Assembly (NCBI RefSeq): GCF_009831655.1
Contig: NZ_WRPA01000007.1
Coordinates: forward strand, 124,001-188,000
DNA from: Shewanella insulae
GTDB lineage: Bacteria > Pseudomonadota > Gammaproteobacteria > Enterobacterales > Shewanellaceae
Length of the DNA stretch: 64,000 nucleotides
Direction of reading: 5' to 3'
Of the stretch, positions 34,830 through 44,218 are shown piece by piece. Each line of letters begins with the position of its first letter. The first letter of the stretch is position 1. The position numbers and the translations under genes are program-made. The notes under the pieces were generated by a model. It saw only the letters and a program-made list of their open reading frames with translations. It was not told where the DNA came from and ran no database searches.

Positions 34830-36053
34830 ATGAATACTGTTTATACCGTAGGAGAGCTGGAGTCATTTCTAGTGGCGATTTTAGTGCTCTTTATTGGCCA
34901 TTCGGTGAATCGCCATGTGGCGTCGTTCCGTAAATATAATATTCCCGAACCCATAGTGGGTGGCTTACTGGTGGCGGCGGTGATCACCCTGCTGCATTTC
35001 AACAAGATTTCATTGGAATTCTCCCTGTCGATGCAGAATACCCTGATGCTGATGTTCTTCAGTACCGTGGGCTTGGCGGCCAGTTACAAACTCTTGATGA
35101 AGGGCGGCAGTAAGGTGTTCCTCTTCCTGGGCATCGCCTCGCTCTACATTATCATTCAGAATGCCGTCGGTGTCAGTATGGCGACCGCATTAGGGCTGGA
35201 GCCGCTGATGGGGCTGATCGCCGGTTCGATCACCCTGTCGGGTGGCCACGGCACTGGGGCGGCCTGGGCGCAGACCTTCTCGGAACAGTATGGCATCAAG
35301 ACCCTAGAGCTGGCGATGGCGGCGGCAACCTTTGGCCTGGTGATGGGCGGCATCATAGGCGGCCCGGTAGCTCAGCGGCTGATCAATAAGAAAGGCCTGC
35401 TCTCCACCTATGGTGTTGGCGGCAATCACCATAAGGATCACCCAGATCTGGTGACCTATGACCAGCTGGAAGAGGATAGGGTGACGGCCAAGAGTATCCT
35501 GGAGGTGCTCTTCATTCTCTTGCTGTGTGTGGCCGGTGCCAAATGGTTCTCCTCCCTAGTGGCCTATTGGGATATCGGCTGGTTGAAGATGCCTGAATTT
35601 GTCTATGCACTCTTTTTCGGCGTGGTGATCACTAACATCACAGAGGTGTCTCGCGGCTTTAAGATCAACCGTGAATGTGTCGATGTCTTGGGTACCGTCT
35701 CGCTGGCGCTATTCCTGGCCATGGCACTGATGAACCTTAAGCTTTGGGAGATCTTCGACCTGGCGGTGCCGCTATTGATCATCTTGCTGGCCCAAACAGC
35801 TGTGTTGGCGATGTTTGCTTACTGGATCACCTTTAGGCTGATGGGAGGTAACTATGACGCCGCCGTCATCGCCGGTGGTCACTGTGGATTCGGTTTGGGC
35901 GCCACGCCGACGGCCGTGATGAACATGGGGGCCTTGGTGACGCGCACCGGACCTTCGCCTCAGGCCTTCATGGTGGTGCCAATTGTTGGTGCCTTCTTTA
36001 TCGACATCGTCAACGCCATCATATTGCAGGGCTATCTCAGCTTTATTGGCTAG
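34830..36053 (+). CDS. gltS: Sodium/glutamate symporter GltS
   Basis: The 407-residue inner-membrane protein has about ten to twelve helices. The two inverted half signatures of the family are visible: SGGHGTGAAWAQTFSEQYG (about 132-150) and GGHCGFGLGATPTAVMNMGAL (about 350-370). It imports glutamate with sodium. A single gene with a palindromic terminator right after it. Confidence 0.93.
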   Translation: MNTVYTVGELESFLVAILVLFIGHSVNRHVASFRKYNIPEPIVGGLLVAAVITLLHFNKISLEFSLSMQNTLMLMFFSTVGLAASYKLLMKGGSKVFLFLGIASLYIIIQNAVGVSMATALGLEPLMGLIAGSITLSGGHGTGAAWAQTFSEQYGIKTLELAMAAATFGLVMGGIIGGPVAQRLINKKGLLSTYGVGGNHHKDHPDLVTYDQLEEDRVTAKSILEVLFILLLCVAGAKWFSSLVAYWDIGWLKMPEFVYALFFGVVITNITEVSRGFKINRECVDVLGTVSLALFLAMALMNLKLWEIFDLAVPLLIILLAQTAVLAMFAYWITFRLMGGNYDAAVIAGGHCGFGLGATPTAVMNMGALVTRTGPSPQAFMVVPIVGAFFIDIVNAIILQGYLSFIG

Positions 36054-36078
36054 CGCCATCTTATGACCATAAAGCATT

Positions 36079-36104
36079 AAAAAAGCACCCTAGGGTGCTT
36101 TTTT
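36079..36104. terminator. Bidirectional palindromic terminator
   Basis: AAAAAAGCACCC joined directly to the inverse GGGTGCTTTTTT through a TA centre, giving a near-perfect 26-base palindrome. It would end both gltS and the DUF333 lipoprotein gene on the minus strand. Confidence 0.9.
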
Positions 36105-36105
36105 G

Positions 36106-36357
36106 TTATTGGTTTTCTTTCTGTGGATGATCCCGGCGATATAGTGTCCAGTGCTCTATCCGTTCACCACTTGGCAGGGTACAGATGCCGCTGTCGAGGT
36201 CGAGCGAGCCGTCTAAGGATTCGCAGTAGACGGCGGCTGGGTTCGCCATAGACAGTGGCTTGGACTCTGTCGAGTCTTGCTCCTTGTCCACCTGCGTCTG
36301 ACAAGCCGCTAAGCCAAGGGCGAAAAGTAACGCCGCCGTAGTTTTAGTCATCTTCAT
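36106..36357 (-). CDS. DUF333-type small lipoprotein
   Basis: The 83-residue product has a lipoprotein signal with lipobox LAAC (Cys19) and a DUF333 domain NPAAVYCESLDGSLDLDSGICTLPSGERIEHWTLYRRDH with its two cysteines. The family includes putative hemolysin-like small lipoproteins, often next to META-domain proteins, which are not seen here. AAGGAAAACGAG precedes the ATG. Confidence 0.82.
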   Translation of the reverse strand: MKMTKTTAALLFALGLAACQTQVDKEQDSTESKPLSMANPAAVYCESLDGSLDLDSGICTLPSGERIEHWTLYRRDHPQKENQ

Positions 36358-36420
36358 CTCGTTTTCCTTTTTGTCTGAACCAGTCTTAACTCTTATGAAC
36401 GTCGGCGCGTCGAAAAAGGG

Positions 36421-38958
36421 TTAATGCAGAGCCGGGATGAAGTAGAGGCTGTTGGCATAGACCTTCTGTGAACCGAGCCAGATGTTGCGAAACAGCAGGT
36501 TGTCGGCCAGAGCGACCAGAGCTCCCTTGCCGTGGCGCTCCACGATAATGGCCGGGGTCTGACTCAGGCTGCGTTGATACTCCTCGGCGAGAAAGCCATC
36601 CAGCAGTGGGTCGTCGGCATAGGTGGCGGCCGTGACGAAGGGGGCCTGAGTCTTGCTCAGTCCAAACACCTTATTTTTCAGCACGGGTAGGCGATTGCCG
36701 CCGAGGCCGAAGGTGATGGGGTGGCTGGCGTCCAGATCCAGGGCCATAACGGCACCGCCGATCGCCTGACGGGCATCCAACCTGGCCTTGTCGCCAAAGG
36801 TGAGGCCGTCGGTGGCGAAAAGCTGACTGAAATAGCGCTTCTCTCTGATATCGCTCTTGAGCAGGTTACCATTGGAGAGCCATTGCAGCGCGCCCTTCTG
36901 CGCGACGATGACGCCACCCTCTATGGCGAATTGACCAAGCTTACGGGCATATTTCTCCTCTAGATTGGCATAACTGCCATCCACCAAGAAAACATGGGTA
37001 TAGGGCGTCAGATCTATCCTGGGCAGACGACTGACATCAACCTGGGTCAGAGGCGCGCCCACCAGATTGTCCATGAAATACCATAGCTCACCCACCTCGG
37101 TGGACGAGGTTCCGTAGCCCGTGACGACCAGCGCCTTGATGGGGGCGATATCATGAAAGTCAGGGCTGCCGAGGTCTATGCCCGAACTTGCCAGCCCAGT
37201 GTCGACTCCTTGTAGTTTTACGTCATATTGCTTGGCCAATGCCTCGAGCCTGTCGACTAAGCCTCTGGGTGTTAGGACTGCTTGGGTAAGGGGGATTTGT
37301 AGGGTACCTGGCATCATATTGAGCGTATGACCCTTAACCTTGAGGCTGAAAGGCTTGGCAGCAAATTTGACTCGAATACCCTCGCTGAGCAGGGTTTGCA
37401 ACAGAGGGGCGGCGTTCTGCTGTCGCCAATCGACCAATACCGCAACATCATTCGGACTGAGCCTCGCCGGTGAGTAAGGGCGTGGCTGGGTCAGCAGATC
37501 GTCCACATTCAGATTGACGTTGCGGGCCATCTGCAGGTTGTAGGAGAAGACGAGGTTCCAGCTGGAGACATCGTAGAAGGTCGCATCTTCAAACTCGGTG
37601 CGCAGGTCGAACAGGGCCAGCAGCAAGGTCTTCTGCGGTTGATTGATGGGGACGAACAGGCTGTCATCCTGGCGGTATTGATGCCGATCCTGTTGCATAT
37701 TTTCCTTGAGATAGAAGACCTGTATCTCGTGGCGGTTTAATAGTTCGGCAAGATCGTCGCGCCGGGCGGGATCCCCTTGCGCGCTCAGTAGGAAGCCGGC
37801 CTCGCGGCCCGAGGGCGGATGCTTATCTCTGCGTTGGTAGAAGCGACTCTGATATTGCTTCAGCTCATCGGCCAATGCCAGGGCGCCCTTGAGGCTGGAG
37901 AAGGAGGTGGCGATCTGGTTGTCTATGGCCTGGCTAAAACGCAGCAGACCGTTTTCTGAATCCTGTTGTTGACCGCGTACGCTGGCCTGTTCAAACAGTA
38001 TACCCACGGCGCCGTTGATGTCTGGATAAGTTGAGCCCTTACCATAGTAGAAGTCGTCAAACATCTGCTTGGTAAAATAGGCTTGTTTGCTCTCATCTAG
38101 TGCCTTGGCGTGGAAGCTGGCGAGTTTGTCCGTGATCTCTTGATTCTCTTTTGGCGTCAAGGGATGAGTACGTGTCGGCACCCCAGGTTGGAAGAAGAAG
38201 GTCTGGTTGTGGCCCATCTCGTGAAAGTCGCCCAGGTAATGGGGCTGCCATTTGTGGAACAGGGCGATACGTCCCTGGGACTCCGGATGGCGCAGGAACA
38301 GCCAATCACGGTTCAGGTCGGCGAAATAGTGGTTACGTCTGCCGGCGGGCCAGTTCTGTCTGTGCTCGTTATGATTCTCGTCACTGACCTTAATCTTGCC
38401 TGTGTAGTTGTTGGTCCAGGTAGAGAAACGGTCCAGGCCGTCCGGGTTTTGCGACGGAGTGATCAACACCACGGCCTTGTCGAGCAGATCCTGAACCCAA
38501 GGCTCCTGGCTCTGGCTGAGGCGGTAGCCGACCTCTAGCGCCGCATGGGCGCCACTGGCCTCGTCGCCATGGATGGAATAGGCCAGCCAGATGATCAGCG
38601 GGCCATCGGGCGCCTTGCCCGTCTTAACCTGCTGACGTCCCGCGATGATTTGCGCCAGCCTGGCCTGATTGGGGGCGGAGGTGATCACCGCGGTGAGCTG
38701 CTGTCTGGCTTCGTGACTCTGTCCAGTCGATTCCAGGCTGACTCTGGGACTGTTTTGGGCGAGCTGCTTGAGGTAATAGTTGATCTGATCATGGCGCAGA
38801 TGCCACTGGCCAAGGGGGTAGCCGAGAAATTCGCTGGGTGAGGCAAGGTTGTCGGTGGCCTGTGAAACAGACGAGACTGAGATCACGCTTTGGGCATTTG
38901 TTGCAAAGCTTACGAGCAAGGAGACGATAGAAAGCAGCAAAAGGCAGAGTCGCAGCAT
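36421..38958 (-). CDS. M14-family zinc carboxypeptidase, secreted
   Basis: The 845-residue product has a signal peptide (about 1-22, cut after NAQ or nearby). The metallopeptidase domain spans about 45-370, with zinc ligands H130 and E133 (YSIHGDEASG), the segment TPSQNPDGLDRFSTWTNNY, ADLNRDWLFLRHPES and GDFHEMGHNQTFFFQPG. The C-terminal half is not a peptidase domain; it resembles a class I glutamine-amidotransferase-like fold (VVTGYGTSSTEVGELWYFMDN) seen in large bacterial M14 proteins. It probably digests peptides outside the inner membrane. Confidence 0.88.
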   Translation of the reverse strand: MLRLCLLLLSIVSLLVSFATNAQSVISVSSVSQATDNLASPSEFLGYPLGQWHLRHDQINYYLKQLAQNSPRVSLESTGQSHEARQQLTAVITSAPNQARLAQIIAGRQQVKTGKAPDGPLIIWLAYSIHGDEASGAHAALEVGYRLSQSQEPWVQDLLDKAVVLITPSQNPDGLDRFSTWTNNYTGKIKVSDENHNEHRQNWPAGRRNHYFADLNRDWLFLRHPESQGRIALFHKWQPHYLGDFHEMGHNQTFFFQPGVPTRTHPLTPKENQEITDKLASFHAKALDESKQAYFTKQMFDDFYYGKGSTYPDINGAVGILFEQASVRGQQQDSENGLLRFSQAIDNQIATSFSSLKGALALADELKQYQSRFYQRRDKHPPSGREAGFLLSAQGDPARRDDLAELLNRHEIQVFYLKENMQQDRHQYRQDDSLFVPINQPQKTLLLALFDLRTEFEDATFYDVSSWNLVFSYNLQMARNVNLNVDDLLTQPRPYSPARLSPNDVAVLVDWRQQNAAPLLQTLLSEGIRVKFAAKPFSLKVKGHTLNMMPGTLQIPLTQAVLTPRGLVDRLEALAKQYDVKLQGVDTGLASSGIDLGSPDFHDIAPIKALVVTGYGTSSTEVGELWYFMDNLVGAPLTQVDVSRLPRIDLTPYTHVFLVDGSYANLEEKYARKLGQFAIEGGVIVAQKGALQWLSNGNLLKSDIREKRYFSQLFATDGLTFGDKARLDARQAIGGAVMALDLDASHPITFGLGGNRLPVLKNKVFGLSKTQAPFVTAATYADDPLLDGFLAEEYQRSLSQTPAIIVERHGKGALVALADNLLFRNIWLGSQKVYANSLYFIPALH

Positions 38959-39119
38959 GGTAATGCTCTTTATTATTGTATATAAAGGCTAAATTAACAG
39001 TTAGGCCAATGAGTTTCCAGCTTCCGGCCTGACTTTAGACCATACTGCCAAGGCAAAAATCTCGCGACTATTGGACAAAGGGGCTACAAAGCTGATGATA
39101 GTCGGAGTATCATAGTCTT

Positions 39120-39144
39120 AATTCTTACTAAAACACTCGGGTTT
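39120..39144 (+). promoter_or_regulatory. Candidate IscR type 1 site upstream of nfuA
   Basis: The 25-base stretch AATTCTTACTAAAACACTCGGGTTT, centred about 34 bases before the nfuA ATG, matches 19 of 25 positions of the type 1 IscR consensus (ATASYYGACTRWWWYAGTCRRSTAT) as I recall it, with the right half ACTCGGGT strongest. IscR controls Fe-S assembly genes in gammaproteobacteria, so the location is sensible. Confidence 0.45.
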
Positions 39145-39165
39145 ATCCTGACGGAGCATGTCTTA

Positions 39166-39744
39166 ATGATCACCATTTCCGATGCAGCTCAGGCGCATTT
39201 TGTTAAGCTACTCGCTGACCAGCCTGAAGGAACTCATATTCGCGTTTTTGTTATCAGCCCAGGTACCCCTTCGGCTGAGTGTGGCGTGTCTTACTGTCCG
39301 CCGGATGCCGTAGAGGCAGACGACATCGAACTCGAATTTAATGGTTTCCATGCCATGGTGGATGAGAAGAGTGCACCGTTTCTCGAAGACGCTTCTATCG
39401 ACTTCGTGACCGATCAGCTAGGTTCACAGCTGACCCTGAAGGCACCCAATGCCAAGATGCGTAAGGTCGATGCCGATGCGCCGCTAAAAGAGCGTATCGA
39501 GTATGTGATCCAGTCTGAGATCAATCCACAGCTGGCTAGCCACGGCGGTAACATCATGCTGGTGGATATCGATGAGGAAGGCATTGCCATTCTGCAGTTT
39601 GGTGGCGGCTGTAACGGTTGCTCTATGGTCGATGTAACCCTGAAAGATGGCATCGAGAAGCAGCTGCTGGATATGTTCCCTGGCGAGCTCACCGGGGTAC
39701 GAGATGTCACCGAACATCAACACGGTGAACATTCTTACCAGTAA
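39166..39744 (+). CDS. nfuA: Fe/S biogenesis protein NfuA
   Basis: The 192-residue product has a degenerate A-type carrier domain (about 1-95, keeping Cys39 and Cys44 in ECGVSYC) and a C-terminal Nfu domain with the cluster-binding C149-x2-C152 motif in [17 protein letters not shown]. NfuA carries a 4Fe-4S cluster to client enzymes such as aconitase and lipoyl synthase. The standard length and motifs leave little doubt. Confidence 0.96.
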   Translation: MITISDAAQAHFVKLLADQPEGTHIRVFVISPGTPSAECGVSYCPPDAVEADDIELEFNGFHAMVDEKSAPFLEDASIDFVTDQLGSQLTLKAPNAKMRKVDADAPLKERIEYVIQSEINPQLASHGGNIMLVDIDEEGIAILQFGGGCNGCSMVDVTLKDGIEKQLLDMFPGELTGVRDVTEHQHGEHSYQ

Positions 39745-39763
39745 TCTTGAAGATTAGATGCAG

Positions 39764-39789
39764 CGGGATGACTTAGGTCATCCCGTTTT
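39764..39789 (+). terminator. Terminator of nfuA overlapping the convergent stop codon
   Basis: CGGGATGAC, loop TTAG, GTCATCCCG and four T. The right arm contains the TGA stop of the MATE gene on the minus strand (39778-39780), so the terminator lies partly inside that gene. Confidence 0.75.
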
Positions 39790-41124
39790 CGTTAGGGTCT
39801 TACTCAATCGATAGCGGTAGTCCAGCGTTAGGGTGAGGCTGCGGGTCAGCATAAACAGGCTCATGGCGGCCCACAGGGCGTGATTGCCATAGTCCTGTAA
39901 CAGAGACCAGGTGGGGAAGAAGGCTCCGAAGGTGGCGAGTATCATGGTGTTGCGCATCGCTTTGCCCTGAGCTGCGCCAATATAGACGCCGTCGAACAGG
40001 TAGGAGCCAAAGGCCAGTAGCGGCAGGGCGATCACCCAAGCCAGATAGGCCTCAGCCTCCTGGCGCACCTCTGGGATGTTGGTTAGAAGCTTGATGATCT
40101 GTTCGCCCCATAGGGCGAAAAACAGGGTAAATAGCAGGGCAAAGATGGCTGACCAGAGCAGGGCCAGGGTGACGCTCTGGTTCATGCGTTCGCGGTTGTC
40201 TTCCCCCACGGCTCGGCCAACCTCGGCCTCGCCATAATAGGCGATGCCATCCAGGGCGTAGGAGATCAGCAGCAGGAGGTTGAGCAGCACGGCGTTGGCG
40301 GCCACCGTATTGTCGCCCAGGTTTGCCCCCTGAAAGGTCATGAAGGCGAAGGCCAGTTGCAGGCAGAGGCTACGAAAAAAGATATCCAGGTTGAGGCGCA
40401 CTAAGCGTTGGTAGCAGCCCAGTGACAGGCTTCTACATAGGGGCATGAATGCGAAATTGCGCTCCTGTCTGATGGTGCGAATTACCATACTGGCAGCCAC
40501 GGCGAAGCCTGTCATATCGGCCAGTACAGAGGCCAGCGCCGCGCCTTCGACGCCCCAGCCAAGTCCCATGACGAACAGGATATCCAATAGAATATTGGTG
40601 AGGTTGGCGGCAATGAGCTGCCACATGGCGGCCTTCGGCTGCTGGCGCCCCAGTAGCCAACCCAGTAGCGTTAGGTTGATCAGGGCAAATGGCACAGACC
40701 AGATGCGGATATTAAAATAGGCCTGACTATAATGCTGCACCTGTTCACTGGCATCGGAGAGCGCCATCGCCGCAGTGATTATCGGTTGTTGCAGGGCGAG
40801 CACCAGCAGAGCAAGCAGCAGCGCCAGGCTGCCGGACTGTATCAAGAGGCGGTATTGTGCCTGGATATCCTTGGCACCGAATGCCTGTGCTACCAGACCC
40901 GTGGTCGACATGCGCAGAAAGCCCAGAATCCATAAAATCAGGGTGATCACCGTTGACCCAATGGCGACTCCCCCTAAATAATAGGCGTTACTCAGATGTC
41001 CCACGACGGCAGTATCGACCAGCCCCAGCAGGGGAACCGTAATGTTAGACAGAATCATAGGAACGGCGAGCGCGAACAGCTGGCTGTTTTTCTGTTTATT
41101 TAACAATAAGTTTAGTGGCGACAT
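39778..41124 (-). CDS. dinF: MATE-family efflux transporter, DinF-like
   Basis: The 448-residue inner-membrane protein has twelve predicted helices and the MATE pattern ILSNITVPLLGLVDTAVVGHL near the N-terminus, GLVAQAFGAKD, and the second-half DGIAYYGEAEVGRAVGE. It is closest to the DinF branch. DinF in E. coli follows lexA and is SOS-induced; here lexA lies about 20 kb away and I see no SOS box before this gene. The substrate is unknown. Its start is 22 bases from a divergent gene. Confidence 0.87.
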   Translation of the reverse strand: MSPLNLLLNKQKNSQLFALAVPMILSNITVPLLGLVDTAVVGHLSNAYYLGGVAIGSTVITLILWILGFLRMSTTGLVAQAFGAKDIQAQYRLLIQSGSLALLLALLVLALQQPIITAAMALSDASEQVQHYSQAYFNIRIWSVPFALINLTLLGWLLGRQQPKAAMWQLIAANLTNILLDILFVMGLGWGVEGAALASVLADMTGFAVAASMVIRTIRQERNFAFMPLCRSLSLGCYQRLVRLNLDIFFRSLCLQLAFAFMTFQGANLGDNTVAANAVLLNLLLLISYALDGIAYYGEAEVGRAVGEDNRERMNQSVTLALLWSAIFALLFTLFFALWGEQIIKLLTNIPEVRQEAEAYLAWVIALPLLAFGSYLFDGVYIGAAQGKAMRNTMILATFGAFFPTWSLLQDYGNHALWAAMSLFMLTRSLTLTLDYRYRLSKTLTKTG

Positions 41125-41146
41125 AGATTCTCAGAGGTTATTCAAT

Positions 41147-42193
41147 ATGTTTAAAAGCGTGATTGCAGCGCTATTGGCCTGTCTCAGTTATTCGGCTCAG
41201 GCGGTGGTGATTCTACAATATCATCATGTATCCGAGGATACCCCTAAGGTAACCAGTGTGACGCCAGCTCAGTTCAGAGAGCAGATGACCTACCTGAGGG
41301 AGAACGGCTTTAAGGTCAATCCCTTAACCCAGGTGGTCGAGGCGATTAAGCAGGGACGAGAGCTGCCGGACAAGACGGTGGCCATCACTTTCGACGACGG
41401 CTACCAGAATATAGCCGATACGGCGCACCCTATCTTGAAGGAGTTCGGTTATCCCTACACCATCTTTATCTCTATCGACCCCATAGCGCGCAAGCATAAG
41501 AATGTGATGAGCTGGGCGACGCTACAACGTCTAAGCGATGAGGGGGTGACACTGGCAAATCACAGCTGGGGCCATGAGCATCTTATCCGCCGTCTACACG
41601 GTGAGGATGAGCAGACCTGGCTGACCCGGATTAAAGAGAATCTGCTGGCCACCGAGGCTGAGATACAGGCGAAAACTGGCCAGAGCGTGAAGATGTTAGC
41701 CTACCCCTATGGCGAATATAACACGGCCATAGAGTCATTGATCGATAGCCTGGGATTCGTGGCATTCGGGCAACAGTCGGGCGCCGCTGGTGATCACTCG
41801 TCGCTTACCGCCTTACCGCGTTTTCCCGTGGCAGGTGCCTATGCGGATCTCGCCTCCCTCAAGGCAAAGCTCTACAGCCTGAATATGCCTGTGCTGGCGA
41901 TCACCCCGCGCAATACCCAACTGCCCCAAGGGCAGTGGCGGCCCGAGATGCGGGTGACCCTAGATATGACAGATATCCTTGCCAGTCAGGTGATGTGCTT
42001 CGTGCAGGGGCAAGGTGCGATGAAGCCGAGCTGGGAAAGTGAAGATACCTTTAGCATACGTGCGGTGACAGACCTGCCACCGGGACGTTCGCGCTATAAC
42101 TGTACCGCGCCGAGCAAGGCGAGCGGGCGCTATTATTGGTTCTCCCAGGCCTGGGTGAGACCTAAAAGTGATGGTACCTGGGTGAAGGAGTAG
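41147..42193 (+). CDS. Secreted polysaccharide deacetylase (NodB domain)
   Basis: The 348-residue product from the ATG at 41147 (AGAGG upstream) has a signal peptide (about 1-19, cut after AQA). The NodB domain shows the metal-binding Asp pair in TFDDGYQN (81-88), NHSWGHEHL with the two His ligands, and LAYPYGEYN. The last 100 residues are a separate C-terminal domain. It resembles carbohydrate esterase 4 proteins that deacetylate peptidoglycan or exopolysaccharide. The apparent upstream extension to 41042 lies inside the divergent dinF gene. Confidence 0.88.
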   Translation: MFKSVIAALLACLSYSAQAVVILQYHHVSEDTPKVTSVTPAQFREQMTYLRENGFKVNPLTQVVEAIKQGRELPDKTVAITFDDGYQNIADTAHPILKEFGYPYTIFISIDPIARKHKNVMSWATLQRLSDEGVTLANHSWGHEHLIRRLHGEDEQTWLTRIKENLLATEAEIQAKTGQSVKMLAYPYGEYNTAIESLIDSLGFVAFGQQSGAAGDHSSLTALPRFPVAGAYADLASLKAKLYSLNMPVLAITPRNTQLPQGQWRPEMRVTLDMTDILASQVMCFVQGQGAMKPSWESEDTFSIRAVTDLPPGRSRYNCTAPSKASGRYYWFSQAWVRPKSDGTWVKE

Positions 42194-42205
42194 GAATCGC
42201 TTGAG

Positions 42206-43252
42206 TTAGTTGTTCTCGACCGCTTTATTGGTGTTGAGCAACTCCATCAGCCGTGTGGGGATCTTGTCCAGATGCAGTATCTCCCTGTGGGCATTAAGCT
42301 CTGCCGCCGCGCCAGGCATACCCCAGACCACGGAGCTGGCTTCATCCTGTATTATGGTGTGACTGCCGGCGGCCTTGAGACGCTCCAGCCCCTGGGCGCC
42401 ATCCTTACCCATGCCCGTGAGCAGTATGCCTATGGTGTTGCCCCCAAAGCAGTCGGCAATACTGTTGAACAACACATCTACCGCCGGCTTATGACGATTG
42501 ACGGGATCTGAGTCCAGCAGTTTGGTATAGAGTCTGGCGCCGCGTTTCTCGACCGAGAGGTGAGTATCTCCCGGGGCCAGATAGGCGGTGCCCGATTCGA
42601 TTATCTCTCCTCCTTGGGCTTCGATCACCTTTATCGCCGACTGACTATCCAGGCGTTTGGCAAAGGAGAGGCTAAAGGCGGCGGGAATATGCTGGGTGAT
42701 CACTATGGGCGGCGTGTTTGCCGGTAGCGGGGTGATCACCCGCTGAATCGCCTCGGTCCCACCGGTGGAGGCGCCAATGGCGATCAACCTGTCTTGTGCG
42801 TTTGCGAATCGGTCGCCTGCGGCGACTTTAGCTACCGGACGGCTGAGCGCCTTAACATGGCTGACGGCGGCGGTGCGCACCTTTTGAATAAGCTCATCGG
42901 TGTAGTCCAGTAGTGTGTTGGTCAGATCCGACTTAGGCTTAGAGATGAAGTCCACAGCCCCCAAGGCCAATGCTTCCAGAGTGATCTCGGCGCCCTTATG
43001 GGTCAGGGTCGAGACCATGACGACCGGCATAGGCCTGAGTTTCATCAGGTTGCGCAGGAAGGCGATGCCATCCATCTTGGGCATCTCAATATCTAGGGTC
43101 AACACGTCGGGATTGAACTGTTTGATCAGGCTCCTGGCCTCGTAGGGATCTTCTGCCGAGGCAACCACCTTGATATCCGGCGCCTGGGCGAGCATATGGG
43201 TGAGCAGCTGCCTGACCAGGGGGGAGTCATCTATGATCAAGACTTTTATCAT
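42206..43252 (-). CDS. cheB: Chemotaxis protein-glutamate methylesterase CheB
   Basis: The 348-residue product from the ATG at 43252 has a receiver domain (D8-D9 region, phospho-acceptor Asp54 in LTLDIEMPKMDG) and a C-terminal methylesterase domain with the catalytic Ser in IGASTGGTEA, the His in TQHIPAAF and the late Asp in GMGKDGAQG. Phosphorylation by CheA activates it to demethylate receptors. It is the last gene of the che operon, 25 bases after cheR, with no cheD between them. Confidence 0.95.
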   Translation of the reverse strand: MIKVLIIDDSPLVRQLLTHMLAQAPDIKVVASAEDPYEARSLIKQFNPDVLTLDIEMPKMDGIAFLRNLMKLRPMPVVMVSTLTHKGAEITLEALALGAVDFISKPKSDLTNTLLDYTDELIQKVRTAAVSHVKALSRPVAKVAAGDRFANAQDRLIAIGASTGGTEAIQRVITPLPANTPPIVITQHIPAAFSLSFAKRLDSQSAIKVIEAQGGEIIESGTAYLAPGDTHLSVEKRGARLYTKLLDSDPVNRHKPAVDVLFNSIADCFGGNTIGILLTGMGKDGAQGLERLKAAGSHTIIQDEASSVVWGMPGAAAELNAHREILHLDKIPTRLMELLNTNKAVENN

Positions 43253-43277
43253 AGGGCGCCATCCTCTTGGCTTATTC

Positions 43278-44108
43278 TCATGCGCCAATACCGAGTCGTT
43301 GTCGCGCCAGGGCGGCGTGCTGAGGCTGATAGATGGTCTGTCCGATCAATTTGAAGTCGCTAGAGACATTATGCAGCGTCTCCGAATGACCGATGAAGAG
43401 GTGACCATCTTCGGCGAGGAGCTGGCGAAACTGGCTGATGATCTTGGCCTTGGTCTGGAGATCGAAATAGATGAGCACGTTGCGACAGAATATGAGATCG
43501 AAGGGACCTTGCATGGGCCAGTCGCCCAGTAGATTAAGCTGCTTAAAATGGATCAGCTGCTTGAGTGATTCGCTAAGCTTGACCTCGTCGGGCTTAGGGC
43601 CGGGTTCGACATACTTATCTAGCAGTTTCTTGGGGAGATTGGCCATGGCCTCCTGGTTGTAGATGCCGTCTCTGGCCTTATCTAGCACGTTGGTGTCGAG
43701 ATCCGTGGCGAGGATCTTCAGATCCCAGTTGGCGGGTGGAAAGTGTTTTGCCAGCGTCATGGCGATACTGTAGGCTTCTTCGCCGGTGGAGCAGGCCGAT
43801 GACCAGACACGAAGGCGACGGTTACGCCTCTGCTGCCACTGGGGCACCAGGTGCCGCTCAAGATAGTCGAAGTGGTGCGCCTCGCGAAAGAAGGAGGTGA
43901 GGTTAGTGGTCAGGGCGTTGATGAAGTTAATCAGCTCGCAGCCATCGTCCTCTAGCCTTTGGCAATACTGGTTGAAGTTGCTCAACTTGAGTGCGCGCAG
44001 GCGCCTGCTGAGGCGCGAGTAGACCATGTGCTGCTTCCTGTCTGGTAGCACTATGCCCGATTCACGATAGGCAAGCTGTCGAATAAAATCGAAGTCTTGC
44101 TGCGCCAT
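43278..44108 (-). CDS. cheR: Chemotaxis protein methyltransferase CheR
   Basis: The 276-residue SAM-dependent enzyme methylates receptor glutamates. It shows the N-terminal helical domain (GIVLPDRKQHMVYSRLSRRL), TSFFREAHHF, the SAM site RVWSSACSTGEEAYSIAM and FDLIFCRNVLIYFD. The ATG at 44108 follows AAGGAA and is preferred to the TTG at 44138. In this operon the receptor has a docking-type pentapeptide, so this CheR is likely its partner. Confidence 0.95.
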   Translation of the reverse strand: MAQQDFDFIRQLAYRESGIVLPDRKQHMVYSRLSRRLRALKLSNFNQYCQRLEDDGCELINFINALTTNLTSFFREAHHFDYLERHLVPQWQQRRNRRLRVWSSACSTGEEAYSIAMTLAKHFPPANWDLKILATDLDTNVLDKARDGIYNQEAMANLPKKLLDKYVEPGPKPDEVKLSESLKQLIHFKQLNLLGDWPMQGPFDLIFCRNVLIYFDLQTKAKIISQFRQLLAEDGHLFIGHSETLHNVSSDFKLIGQTIYQPQHAALARQRLGIGA

Positions 44109-44189
44109 CGGGAATTCCTTGTTGTTGCTCTGCTCCAATTACTTCCCCTAGCCTTGTCTTGGCCTTATGTTGTGTCTAACGAACTTAAT

Positions 44190-44212
44190 TTGGCGCCTTT
44201 CCATGGCGCCAA
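44190..44212. repeat. Inverted repeat between the receptor and cheR genes
   Basis: TTGGCGCC and GGCGCCAA are exact inverse copies with a seven-base loop. It lies a few bases downstream of the receptor stop on the minus strand and lacks a T-run, so it may stabilise mRNA or lower expression of cheR-cheB rather than end transcription. Confidence 0.55.
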
Positions 44213-44218
44213 TCTCAC

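Noticed and set aside
39778..41124. SOS control of the dinF-like gene
   Set aside because: No CTGT-N8-ACAG box is found near its start, and lexA is elsewhere.
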